From the NCBI GenBank assembly GCA_004154925.1, contig QJNS01000752.1, positions 558,001 to 622,000 of the forward strand: a stretch of 64,000 bases of DNA, written 5' to 3'. Source of the DNA: Monosporascus cannonballus (lineage: Eukaryota > Ascomycota > Sordariomycetes > Xylariales). A model generated the notes under the pieces. The model worked only from the letters and a program-made list of their open reading frames with translations, had not been told where the DNA came from and did not search any database. A program made the translations under genes and the position numbers. Positions 26,501 through 36,419 of the stretch are shown here, one piece after another (the first letter of the stretch is position 1; the number at the start of each line of letters is the position of its first letter).

Positions 26501-27000
26501 ATCTTAATTTCTTTTTTTTTTCGTTTGTTAATAAGGAATAAAATAAATTTTATTTGGCCAGTTCCGCCGTTAATTAAAATTCCATATTTGCGTATTTATA
26601 ATAATCCTAAAATTATATCGTAATTCTTAAATAAAACGATATTAAAATTAATTATTTGGTATTATTTTTTAATAAAAATCTCGAAATAATCAATTTTACG
26701 TATAATTTTTCCGTTATCGTAAGCAAATTTCTAACTTTCGGCTTTTGTTATTATATAAGGTTTTAACTTATATTTCTATAATAATCTAAACTTATTAACC
26801 ATATTCGGTATAATGTAATTTCCGCCCAGAACTCCGCAATTTATTATTGCGGTATATTAGTACGTTCCGATTTGTATATCTAAAATAATAAGGTCGTTAA
26901 TTTTTTTATCGTCGTATTTAAAACCTTTTTTGGGAATTTCTTTTAATTCTTCTGGGTTTCGTTATTTTGCGGCTTATTTACAGGTAACTTTTTTTTAAAT
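23519..27000 (-). pseudogene. Element F pol remnant
   Basis: Minus-strand integrase, RNase H, RT and protease, in that order from the left. The RT catalytic region near 25700-25745 reads V-Y-Y-F-D-N-I-F-I-F, a RIP-damaged YLDDILIF (Asp to Asn). The gene ends at the TAG (23519-23521) in the palindrome shared with the antisense ORF. Damage is heavier than in E. Confidence 0.75.
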
Positions 27001-28820
27001 TCTTATTTAAGTTTATTAAGTTTTATTTATATTTTTTCGTTTAGCGCATTAAGTTATTATATTTGTCGTTATTGTCGGCGTACTGTTTCTTCGAATTATA
27101 TTAATTATTCCTAATTCTTTTATAATTTTTTTTCTTATCGAATAAACTGTTTTTTTATGTTAACGACTATATCTTATTATGTATCGTCCTAGTTATCGTT
27201 GCAAATATTTCCTATAAACTACCGTATTTTTTCCTTAATAGTTTTTTTTAGGGGGATCTGCAGTAAATATTAATTGAAAATAAAAATCCGTAATAACTTT
27301 TTAATAATACTTTTTTACCGTACGTTAAATTAACTCCTTTTCCGTTTAGTAATTACATTATCCAAAGTGATAAAAAGGGTTTTTCTACAGGTATTGCTTT
27401 TTTTCGGGCCAACTTTTTGCTTTGGCTAATTGCTGGATATTTTTTGGGGTTATGGTTCGAAGTTATCGATATTATTGCTTATTATTTTTATTATACCTGG
27501 TACGGTTTAAAAAATTAAATCCCTTATAGTATATACGGGTAATTTATTTGTAAATATGTTATTTTCATTTTTCGTAATCGGGATATTCTCGTCGTCGACA
27601 ATGTATAACGTACATTTTGCCGTATTAATTAGGTATTCCGGAACAGATATTTTCTGTTTAATTCTGGTATTTGCGTAATTATCCTTATAATATTTCTTAT
27701 TATGCTCGCGATATTTATTAAGCTAGCTTTCTGGTTTTTCGTATTTTTTATCGGATTTTTTATCGTGATAGTCCTTATTGGGCCTTTTGTTATAGGCCTG
27801 ATACGTATTTGGCTTGGATTATGTTAATGGCTTTGCTGTCGTTTTTTTGGTTGTTCCTAGATTGTTCTTCCGGTATAGGGGTCCAGTTATCCTATCGTAG
27901 TTTCTTGGGCTTTTTGCATTTATAGGCCTTATATCCTATTTTGCTATAATTAAAGTATTTAATCTGGCTCCAGTTTTATTTATAGGTAATGCCGAATTCC
28001 ATAAATCCTGGCGCCGTTCCGTAAAAAGTAAGGGGTACGTTTTATTTCTTCCCTTATTTAAACTTATTATATCCCGAACGTAAAATATATTATCTTTTTT
28101 TTTATCGTCTTTCAAATTGTTAATTATTAATCTTAATTATTTTTATAATATACCGATCGAGGGTAATTTGTTATTCGATCCGAATAATTTTATTTTTTAT
28201 ATTATTTTTTAGCCTTTTATAAAATATGTCGATAAAGGCGTTAATTTCGTTATTTTCTCATTTTGTTTTGGCCGCGAAATTTTTGAAAGTTACGGTATAT
28301 TTGGATATAAGTCTTTTTTGTCGGAATTACAGAAGTTATTACGCCGTAAATTATTCTTTGTCCGGATTGCCGAAATTATTACGTATTTTGTTTTCGAAAT
28401 TAATGTAAATTAAAAAAATCTTATTGGTAAAATCTTTTTTATTTATTTTTCTTATTTCCAAAAAATTTCTTATAATAGGTTTAAACTAATTAATTACATT
28501 TCTTATTAGGCATATTTTTATTACTAGGATTATATCCGCTAGGTCGCTAAGGTTTAAAAAGCGAAATTAAATTCGTGCCTAATTTAAAAAAGTTTAAAGG
28601 TTATTTTTTTTTTATCGTAAGGCTTTGGCTTTTTAGGCTTTATGCAGATAAGAGAAAATTAGACAGGTAACGTAGCCCTAAGTTGTCGAACTTTTTTTTC
28701 TAATTTCCGAATTCGAACTTAAAACTGTTAAATAAAGGTTTTTTAAATATTAATGGATATTTTAACAATATTAAATATTATTTAAAATTGAACGGTATTA
28801 TTGAACAAAAACTTATAATA
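27000..28820 (-). pseudogene. Element F gag remnant
   Basis: Minus-strand gag adjacent to the 5' LTR, collinear with E gag and with J at 59706-61624. The region at 27620-28030 is less RIP-damaged than its surroundings. The 60-codon plus-strand opening at 28226-28408 is most likely antisense noise. Confidence 0.6.
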
Positions 28821-29192
28821 TATAACGAACTATACGATTTAATTAATTATTAAATTTTAAGCCGATAAATTTATGTTAATAAAAATATCGTAAAAATCTA
28901 AATAATAAATATAATAACGTATTATGTTTTATAATGCTAAAAATACTTCAATAAATTATTATTATAAATTAAAATTATTTAAATTATAAAAATAATAAAT
29001 GTATATATCTTTTTCTTTTTTAGCTTAATTATTCGTAATTACGCCGTTAGTAATAATTATAATTACTTGGGATTATCTTTAATTATTAATAATCACTGGT
29101 TTGGCAATGATTACCGTTACGTAACCCGGGAGATGGCCCGTGTGCTCCCTGCCTGACCGTTTCTTGAAACCGGAGCTTGTTGAGTCGTAACA
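28821..29192 (-). repeat. 5' LTR of element F
   Basis: The inner left half is extremely AT-rich (TATAACGAACTATACGA). The outer right 110 bp keep GC-balanced sequence ending GAGTCGTAACA. Confidence 0.88.
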
Positions 29193-29344
29193 TTAACGCA
29201 TAATTAACCTATAATTAGCCACCTAAGTTAAGCCTAATTCGGAAATCGACAAATTTCCGAATTTCCGACCAATTAAAAGCTAAGAATTAACGCAATTATT
29301 AATTCTGCGATAAATTAACCCCTTTTGGGAAAGGTAGGGGGTAA

Positions 29345-29532
29345 TATAATAAGGCTATATGGAGCCCTATTATAGAACACCGGATAAACGCCGGTACCAA
29401 ACAGTACTAGCGCAACGCCTTATATGCGAACATACACAACTGTATTTTCATCTTCCCTTTCTTTTCTCTTTAGCTAAAAAATAAACTCTTATTGGCAATT
29501 GATTGCAAACCGCTTAGGTGAAGCCTTTTACA
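29345..29532 (+). repeat. 3' LTR of element D
   Basis: A 188-bp partner of 8884-9070, preceded by the polypurine tract at about 29327-29344 and followed by the duplicated AAAGG. Confidence 0.9.
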
Positions 29533-30037
29533 AAAGGGAAAATAAATTTTTTCGTTACAAAACATATTTAAATAAAACGACCTAAAAAAAATTCGATTTT
29601 AAATATATGTTATGGCTTGGTCACCCGTAAGAGCTCCAGTATATATGCAGCTGTAAGCACCAGGATGATTGCCACAATTGCGATCATTCCACCGATCTTT
29701 TGCCCTGGTGGCGTGATGGTATGGTGCAGCCATAACAATATATCGGTCCATATAAAATTATTAAGAAAATCTCAGAAAATAATTATTAATTAAAATTTCC
29801 TCTAAAAGTTAAATTTTATTTAATTTTTCATGTTTTTTATTTGAATTAATAACGGATATAATTAAAGTATATACGGCATAAAACGATATAAAGGTAAAAA
29901 ACGAATAAACGTACGAAATGGAAAAAATATTCGATATACGAAAACAAAACGGACTTACCCAGTACCTGATTAAATGGGAAAAGCATCCAAATTCCGAAAA
30001 CACCTGGAAACCCATTAAAAACATTATTAGCGCCTAA
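29533..30037 (+). pseudogene. Element B pol, 3' end with chromodomain
   Basis: B's pol resumes after D. The chromodomain at about 29915-30030 is the best preserved in the window: YEMEKIFDIRKQNGLTQYL, then IKWEKHPNSENTW with the usual W-E-x-x-x-N-T-W pattern. It stops with TAA at 30035-30037. Chromodomains at integrase C-termini of chromoviruses bind heterochromatic histone marks and steer integration. That fits the way elements here land inside each other. The short element at 29608-29737 interrupts the upstream part. Confidence 0.82.
29608..29737 (-). mobile_element. Complete short TG...CA element (130 bp) with ATATA target duplication
   Basis: On the plus strand it starts TGTTATGGCTTGGTCACC and ends GGTGCAGCCATAACA. 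The ends form an inverted repeat (TGTTATGGCT / AGCCATAACA), and ATATA flanks both sides (29603-29607, 29738-29742). It has no coding capacity and very little RIP. Size, TG...CA ends and a 5-bp duplication fit a solo LTR of a miniature retrotransposon (TRIM/SMART type). A MITE is the alternative. Confidence 0.85.
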
Positions 30038-30576
30038 CGCTTATTAAAAAAATTTTACCAGTAACGACAGAACCACCCGGAATAATAATATTCTAGTTTA
30101 TAAGATCTAAAAAAAGCCTTTAATTTACCGTATTTTAATTAATAACGTTTACCTTACTTAAGGCTTATATCTCTATTACAAACTTTAACTTTAATTACTT
30201 AAAATCGTTAAAATCGGTTAAGAATTAAAAAGTATAATTAATAAATTTCGTATCTTACGATTAATAATATTAACATTAACGACGTATACGAAAAAAACGC
30301 GTAAAAGTTTCGGATAAAGATTTTTCGGCCGCTAGCTTTTTTTTAACTTTTTTAATTCCGCGATATAACGATTAATTATAAAGATAAGAATTTTTGTCCT
30401 ATTATACGAACGACCCCGACGAACATATTCCTTATAACGAAAAACCCCGTTTATTATTTAATAATTAAGTTGCCGGGCAACATAAAAAAATAAGGTATTA
30501 TATTAAAATCTTCGAATTTAATTAAATTAACCAGGGCAAGTCGCTATTCGGATTTGCGAAAACGACGCTTGGACAT
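30027..30576 (-). pseudogene. Element B antisense Zn2Cys6/coiled-coil ORF (aORF)
   Basis: From ATG 30576 on the minus strand the frame begins MSKRRFRKSE, then ALVNLIKFEDFNIIP. The zinc-cluster spacing is exact, yet all six cysteine positions are Tyr: P-Y-F-F-Y, Y, R-Y-K-E-Y-V-R-R-G-R-S-Y-N. That is what uniform TGY-to-TAY RIP on one strand would give. It continues INRYIAELKKLKKKLAAEK, a lysine-rich coiled coil. The stop (30027-30029) overlaps the pol stop (30035-30037) tail-to-tail by 11 bp. It lies between pol and the 3' LTR as in E, F, C and H2. The function is unknown. Confidence 0.72.
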
Positions 30577-30641
30577 ACCGGAAGATATGTTAAAAAAATG
30601 CAGAAAGTTTACAAAAAAGAAAAAATCTTGAAGGCAAGATT

Positions 30642-30659
30642 TATAAAGGGGGGAGATCG
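30642..30659 (+). other. Polypurine tract of element B
   Basis: AAGGGGGGAGATCG sits directly upstream of the 3' LTR. It is the expected plus-strand DNA primer site and is conserved in position before the 3' LTRs at 2893, 56022, 59334, 62166 and 63098. Confidence 0.75.
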
Positions 30660-31096
30660 TATCATGGCCCAATATGGCACGGCCCCCAGAAACGGTCTGA
30701 CATAACCCAACCATAAATACGTAATAGGGCAGGTTACGTAATAGATTACCAACTTATTAAATATAAACCAGTAAGCCGGATCACCAATTTACTAGTAATA
30801 AGCCAATAAACCGGATTATTAATTCATTAGTAATAAACCAGTAAGCCGGATTGCCAACTTACTGGTGGTAATTTAACAAATAGGAAAAGGCTATATATAC
30901 GCTTATTGTTTCCATAATCTAAATAGTACCAGTTTGCAACATTTTTTAATACCAATCGTTTGCAATATAACTTCTATACCTTAGTATTAAGAGACGTAAT
31001 TAAGTTCTTTTATTGCTCAGATTCCTACGATACTTCTACTAACATAAACCCGTACGACTAAAGTTTAATAGTTGGTTAAACCCCAAGCTCGTCACA
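30660..31096 (+). repeat. 3' LTR of element B
   Basis: 437 bp, the same length as the 5' LTR. It starts TATCATGGCCCAATATGG and ends AAGCTCGTCACA. It carries the same 35-bp hairpin tandem units, and its outer (right) end is less RIP-mutated. Confidence 0.9.
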
Positions 31097-31101
31097 AATT
31101 G

Positions 31102-31168
31102 TGGCAATCATCCTGGTGCTTACAGCTGCATATGTACTGGAGCTCTTACGGGTGACCAGGCCGTAACA
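31102..31168 (+). mobile_element. Short TG...CA element, right half
   Basis: This continues the copy begun at 3483. It starts TGGCAATCATCCTGGTGC and ends CAGGCCGTAACA. AATTG at 31097-31101 is the second copy of B's target duplication. Confidence 0.88.
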
Positions 31169-31214
31169 CCGTATGACTTAGATATAATAGTTGGTTAAAC
31201 CATTAGCCGTCACA
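31169..31214 (+). repeat. LTR 3'-end fragment
   Basis: It reads CCGTATGACTTAGATATAAT and continues to AGCCGTCACA, matching only the last 46 bp of the main-family LTR. It marks the abrupt end of the repeat block and the start of the base-balanced island. Confidence 0.75.
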
Positions 31215-31864
31215 AAAATAATTATGAAATTAATAATTCTAATTATTTAATTGTACGATTAAGATGAAACCCGATGCAGATTACGTACGTAATTATTAAG
31301 ATATTAATTTTTGAGTTATATTAATGTACTTAGCGATAGCTTCAAAATTGGGGTGGAGCGTAAGAGGGGTGGCGGGTAACCTGGGTGTCTGACTTCAAGA
31401 GCATTCGAAAAATATCCGGATAAAGAGTGTTGATATCGGGAGCAACAGCGCAAACTTTATGTTGTTATAGCAGACCTCTACGGGAACAATGGGGTTAAGC
31501 ATCAGTTGATGCCAGGTGATCCAACTATAACTTGTGCAATACAAAAGGTGGGCATGGGTAGCGTGCGTTGGGTAATTACTCCATGGCTCCCTTCAGCATG
31601 GCCTATTCACTACACCACTTCTCAGGCTACTAAGGGGACGCATAGCTGAATTAGTTTTATTATATATTGACACCAGCCGAGTATAGATGATCCTAGTCCG
31701 TTCGCCTGGTAACCTTTTTCGCTCTGCTCTATCAGACCCAGGAATATTCGCCCGAGCGCCAGACACCCCTATTTCCATCTCTCATCAGATCGCTGGGACT
31801 CCTAAACGCCGCAGAATTTCATTAACCGGACCATTAGTTCCTGTAGCCCCTATCAACGACGTTC
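31215..31864. other. Island intergenic region, 3' side of the P450
   Basis: 650 bp. The first 120 bp are AT-rich, then composition becomes balanced near 31340. Short opposing openings (31593-31778 minus, 31687-31893 plus) overlap each other, resemble nothing I know and look like chance. I see no RNA gene. Confidence 0.4.
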
Positions 31865-33651
31865 CTATTCGGTCGCCTTATTCCTCCTTGTGATGAACAC
31901 CTCCAAACCCTCCTGGACGACGAAGAACGTCGACTTCGCCTTCAGTTCCCTATTGGGATGCACCAGCTCGAAGCGGAAATCTCTCAGCAGTCTAGGAACC
32001 ACCTTGTTGATTTCCAGTAGTGCTAGGTTGCGGCCGATGCAGACATGACTGCCTCCACCAAACTGTAAATGAGTTAGCAACGGGCCAATAGTGACTCCCA
32101 CACAGGTTCATCGGGGAGCCTCTCATTCGCGTACCTGGAACATGTATCTCTCCATAACCTTGGCGTTCTCAGTGCCCTCGAGCCACCTCTCGGGGCGGTA
32201 GAAGTCGGCATCTTGGCCAAAGGTCCGCTTATCCCTGTGCAATACCCATCCATTAACCGCGATGCGGGTGCCGCCCTTGAAGTGATGCCCTTCAATCTCG
32301 GCTCCCTCAGGGGGAATGTACCGGGTAATATTTAGGCCGACAGCTGGTCGCAACCGCATCGCTTCCTTCAGGCAAGCTTGGAAGTATGGTAGGTTCTGTG
32401 CCTGCAGCCACTCAATGTTGCCAGAAGACGGAATAGTACCGGCTTCCATGGAAGCGTCGATCTCGGCCAGTAGGTTGGCATACACGCGGGGCGCAGTGAG
32501 AACATGCCAGAAGAAGGATTGCATGGCCGAGGCGGTGGAATCAGAGCCAGCGAAACTAGAGATAATTAGTTCGGTCATGCCCCTGAGTCCTTTCTTCCGA
32601 TCGATCTGAGCGCCGAAGGGAACAGAATAACTTACATTGCACCATGAGAAACAGCAAACACGTCTCCCTCTCCGAACTTCTCTGGGTCCTTCAAGTGGCC
32701 TTTAATCAAGCTGGCGAGCAGATCTTCCCTGCCGTCGCTGCTACCACCCTTCCCTTCCCTCTCGATCTCGAACGGCCTTCGTTTGCTCATCTCCTCCTGC
32801 GCGATGCGCGTGATGAGCGAGTTGTTGGGGTCGAGCGAGGGGATGAGTTTCGCGAGCGGGTTCCGGCGGAGCAGGTAGTCGAACTCGGGGACCTGGCCCA
32901 TGACGCCGTTATAGCGCTGCATGTCGTCGATGGTCTTGATGGCGCCCTCGACGTCGACGCCGGCGGCCAGGAACCCGAAGGAGCGCCCGAAGGCCACCTC
33001 GCCCAGTACGTCGAAGGCGAAGTAGTGGAGCCAGGCGCCGAGGTCCACGACGTGGCGCCCCGTCAGCTTCTCGTAACCCTTGGCCGTGCCCTGTCCCTTG
33101 GTGGCATCCGGGCAGAACTCGCCCAGCCGCGCAACGAGCACCTCGATCGTGTCGTCAATGAAGGGGCTCAGCTGGCGCATCGCCGCCATACTGTACGGCA
33201 CGTTGGCGACCTTCTTCTTCATGGCGTGCACGTCCTCGCGGATCTCCGTAAAAATGTCCGCGTTCTGCGGCGGCGGAAAGACGGCGTAGAAGTCGGTCTT
33301 GTAGAACCTCTTGCCCGCCGAAAGAAGCGTGCGCGCCGCGGTGGGGGAGGACATGGAAACCTCGTTGGGCGCGATCCGGACGATGGGTCCGTACCGCTGG
33401 TGTAGTTGAATATGGTCATAATTTGTCTGTCCCTTCACAGTGGATATGACCTTCCAGAGGCGAGAGAACGAGGCGAGGAAAGGACCTCGGTATCGTCGGA
33501 GCGGTGAGGCATAACGCTTGTAGATTGCACGGAGGACTAAGAAAACGGCAGGTAGGACCAGCCAGTATTCCTTGATGAGAACGAGACCAGAGGAAATAAG
33601 CACTCGCGTCGGCGAGATGGTATTCTCGTCCGTCTCTAGTAGGGCGGCCAT
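31865..33651 (-). CDS. Cytochrome P450 monooxygenase, three exons, intact
   Basis: Three exons (33651-32636, 32582-32135, 32062-31865) give 553 residues, normal for a fungal P450. Visible signatures are an N-terminal membrane anchor (about residues 28-43), then a Pro/Arg hinge (SPLRRYRGPF); the I-helix oxygen-binding AGSDST (350-355); K-helix E-x-x-R (E412, R415); PERW (469-472); and the heme loop FGGGSHVCIGR (489-499) with ligand Cys496. The protein would sit on the ER and use NADPH-P450 reductase to oxidise a small molecule. VRIAPNEVS and the 'AFDVLGEVAFGRSFGFL' block recall pisatin demethylase-like P450s, but I cannot assign a CYP family or substrate. There is no RIP damage, no frame break and no partner biosynthetic gene nearby. 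Confidence 0.93.
32063..32134 (-). other. P450 intron 2 (72 bp)
   Basis: Donor GTACGC, branch-like CTAAC, acceptor TTTACAG. It joins ...ERYMFQ to FGGGSHVC, giving the canonical pre-heme-loop sequence. Unspliced, the frame ends after VRE. Confidence 0.9.
32583..32635 (-). other. P450 intron 1 (53 bp)
   Basis: Donor GTAAGT, acceptor CTCAG. Splicing joins ...SHGAM to GMTELIISSF in frame, just before the I-helix. Without it the frame stops at TAA right after GCA-ATG. Confidence 0.88.
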
Positions 33652-33736
33652 ATTCGGTCTGAGGTCGATATAAGGCTGAGGTACTCAATCCAGCATGCAG
33701 CAGGGTCACAGTGTATGTCGGTATCCGAGGGATGGG

Positions 33737-33742
33737 TTTATA
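33737..33742 (-). promoter_or_regulatory. Possible TATA box of the P450 gene
   Basis: TATAAA on the minus strand, about 86 bp upstream of the ATG, within CCATATAAACCCATC. It is the only good TATA-like site close to the start. This is a position-based guess. Confidence 0.3.
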
Positions 33743-35028
33743 TGGGTTCCACGTTCAAATTCACCCTCAGGGTTCTATGACAGAATTGGTTGATGATCAA
33801 GGTGCTTATTTGTTCTGACAAATGGGTCGCTTCATATATCATTAATATAGTCGAGCTGGCATCCCAATAAAGGGACCCCTTATCTCAACTTTCAATATGT
33901 TGGTGTTTCCAATAATAGGATGGCACCTCTGCAAGGCTCGAGGCGGGTAAATGCAGTTGCCAGTGGGACATTGACCGGCTTGATAAGCCACTCATGAGGA
34001 CTCGAATTGATCGTGCTGGCGACGATTCCTAAGTTACGGGTTCAGCCTATTAGCGAATTGCCGACGAACCCCTGACGTCGCCGGTGCGGTGGGTCGGCGC
34101 CGAAGTGGAGCGCCACGAGAAGTGGAGGAGTTCTTGAGAACTTGAGGCGCATGTCGTTGGAGAATGCGGGGGATGGTGGACATAACCTCAGCAAGGGCGT
34201 GGAGCTTGCGGCGAGAACAATCTCGGCCATAGATATATTCCCGTGTTCGTGCCGAGGACGCCGCCATGCGAGTGTGATGCAGCCCTCGAGTAGCTGACAT
34301 CTCTTCCTGCGTGATTTAGTGGCCGTGTATAGACCGAGCGTCTCCGCAGAGCCCCTCGACGACTATCAACTTGGCACATCCATATCAAGAGGACGACATT
34401 TATCGGCTGAAAGATCGGTGAACGTCGGTATCACGTACAATATATCAAGCAGCTCGCCACTCTCCCATGCGTCTAGGAGATCTCAACAAATTTAAGCGAT
34501 CTAGAAATCTTTGCACTGCGGATGTCGCAATCCTTTCTTTCGGTGGCTTCGGCCCAAACGGCACGCGGCGTTATTTTTCCTGCTCTCATTGGCAGCTTCA
34601 GCAATCTCATGCAGTTCAACCATATCGTATCTACCCAAGCCCATAACTCCCTGAGACAACACAGGGATGCAGGCGTCACAGGTCATCCCCTCCGCGTAGC
34701 TAATGGCGGTGGGTGAATTGATCGGCGAGAGTTTGGTCATCATGTAACACAAAAGGGGTCGTCCTCATCATCTAGTGGATCCGCGATCGACTCTGCCTAT
34801 GTGGTGATGCAATAGCGACTTAGATTCGCTTTGAAATGTTGATCATGGCTGGAATAAAAACATACTTGAATGTAGTTGGAATATGTTAGTCCAGGGTTGA
34901 CCGTGGGTCTTATCAGATCTAGCATTAGGTTCGGGATAGTACAGTAGCCGCCGGAGCGGAACTGTGGGTTTCATCCGCTAGTATAACCTCACAAATGTAG
35001 CGAAACCACTTCCGGGACTATATGGACC

Positions 35029-35041
35029 GGGGGGGGGGGGG
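35029..35041 (+). repeat. Homopolymer of 13 G
   Basis: An uninterrupted G run following TATGGACC. It is the longest G/C run I noticed in the window and a potential G-quadruplex or sequencing-error hotspot. Confidence 0.8.
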
Positions 35042-36234
35042 CTGTTAGCTTAACCCACAATTCTGCACAACCAGCACCTCACACGGCGGAAGAATTATAC
35101 CCCATCCTGAAGGCGGTCGAAGAAGGAAAGTCCATCTGTTCCTCCATGCCGAAGCTGCAGTGAAAGCGCTATCGTGCAACACATGACGCAGATCTAGTAG
35201 GAAGCATTTCTAAATACTATCCGTATGGGCAAATCCCTAGCATGGTGCGGAAGCCCACTCCGCAGTGATCCGAGGAAGCCGCATGGAGAAACCATAGTAT
35301 GAGTTTCCAATAAAAGCTTCAGAGCGAATTCTGTCGAGCAAGCATGATTCAGCTGGCATTTCACTCCGGATTCTAGCACATGAACTAGCAAAGAGGGACC
35401 ATAACAGTATGCCGGATGATCCTATTCTATTGGCAGATTTTCATACGCACAATGCCATGGGGAGAGCGGTATCAGCGAATATGGTCAGGATAGGCAATTT
35501 CGATTCCATACGCAGTGCGCATTCACATGCCAAGTCAACTATCGACCATTCGCAGATCAAGTGAGGTTCCTAAGCAGGGGCAGTATTCTCGGTGCGTCTA
35601 ATGTACCCCAATTCCTGCCGTATTATATTGCCCTATATTTGGAGCACCAATCGGCATCGCTTGAGTTGTGGAGCTTAAGTCTAACCAAGATCATACGGTC
35701 TGCTGCAGAAAAGACTTAGGCTACTATCAAAAACTATTTGATAAGGACGAGGTGCACGCCGGCCTACAACTCTATCGCTTCCGCTGGAACCCTGTAGAAC
35801 GTTCTTGGGGTAGTCGTGGTGTGTATGATTACTTGATCATAGGAATTCGGAATACCCCGGGAGGCAATGGTATTATAGCCAACTATGCCGTCTCCTGCTT
35901 GAGCTTTTACATTTGCAACGTACTGACGAATTTTACATAATGGCAACTACCCCGTGTTAACGCCAAGGCCACTCCGGTTCAGTCCTTCTAATAGCTCTGA
36001 GAACGGCACACCATTGTACGAGCCTATACGATGGAGAAACCCATCACCGAAGCTATTCTTAGTTCCAGGTTCCATGAGTGTAGATTGTACATATATTATT
36101 GTTGCATTGCGCTGGTTTCCCCTCCGGGTTCTCTTCTGACTCCTCACCACTAACACCAACCTCCAGAGGCCTAGCCCAGCAGCCTAGCAAGTATTCCCAA
36201 CCGTATTTGCATGATATTCGCTCAGTATCATCAT

Positions 36235-36270
36235 GGCCTCTGAATTCCTGGCCTCTGAATTCCTGGCCTC
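36235..36270 (+). repeat. 15-bp tandem repeat
   Basis: GGCCTCTGAATTCCT is repeated head-to-tail about 2.4 times. Confidence 0.85.
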
Positions 36271-36419
36271 AAACACCTGAAGAAGATTCTACCGCCATAC
36301 GGCAGTTACATGGGCGCCAGTATCTGCCGTCGGTGATTCCCGTTCTACCTACACAGGCAGTTAACATTACGGTTTGTACTACCCACCTACCCACGCTAAA
36401 ATTTCCACGTACGAGAACC

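Larger units (their letters stand above)
22456..29192 (-). mobile_element. Full-length Gypsy element F (minus strand) inside D
   Basis: The LTRs are 22456-22825 (3', 370 bp) and 28821-29192 (5', 372 bp). The target duplication TTAAC (22451-22455, 29193-29197) is perfect. The total is 6737 bp. Layout and sequence match element E, but the U3 block differs (GTAACCCGGGAGATGGCCC). The antisense ORF is on the plus strand at 22912-23532. Confidence 0.93.
8884..29532 (+). mobile_element. Full-length Gypsy element D (second family) inside B
   Basis: The LTRs are 8884-9070 (187 bp) and 29345-29532 (188 bp). Both begin TATRATAAGGCTRTATGGAG and end GCCTTTTACA. The target duplication AAAGG (8879-8883, 29533-29537) is perfect, and a polypurine tract GGGAAAGGTAGGGGGTAA precedes the 3' LTR. 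The LTRs share no sequence with the main family, so D is a different lineage. E and F are nested inside it; without them D is about 6.9 kb. D's pol is less damaged than that of the other elements. Confidence 0.92.
3546..31096 (+). mobile_element. Full-length Gypsy element B carrying nested D, E, F
   Basis: Two LTRs of identical length (437 bp; 3546-3982 and 30660-31096) bracket gag, protease, RT, RNase H, integrase and chromodomain, all on the plus strand. The 5-bp target duplication AATTG (3541-3545, 31097-31101) is perfect, and the target is a copy of the short element. Removing element D (8884-29532) and the short element at 29608-29737 leaves about 6.8 kb, a normal Gypsy length. All frames are RIP-damaged, so the element is not autonomous. 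Confidence 0.92.
33743..36419. other. Base-balanced island without a recognisable gene
   Basis: About 2.7 kb of unique-looking, non-RIP sequence. Openings longer than 60 codons occur on both strands (34034-34388, 34473-34752, 35668-35946, 35947-36159) but overlap, lack family motifs and in part lack ATG starts. A 13-G run lies at 35029-35041, and a 15-bp tandem repeat (GGCCTCTGAATTCCT) repeats about 2.4 times at 36235-36270. The region could be P450 upstream sequence plus eroded gene relics, but I cannot name any. Confidence 0.4.

Noticed and set aside
32644..33405. 253-codon plus-strand opening opposite the P450
   Set aside because: It is antisense to P450 exon 1 in GC-rich coding DNA, low in complexity (Val/Asp/Glu/Arg-rich) and without a motif. 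It is a shadow of the P450 codons.
34473..34752. Overlapping minus-strand openings with a CxxC
   Set aside because: Two frames overlap, neither extends beyond about 80 codons, and no splice-linked continuation or family motif was found.
35668..35940. Plus-strand 90-codon opening containing YDYLIIG, recalling the start of GMC-type flavoproteins
   Set aside because: The GxGxxG dinucleotide motif is not intact, the opening starts at GTG without an upstream ATG, and nothing recognisable follows. It could be a relic, but the evidence is too thin.
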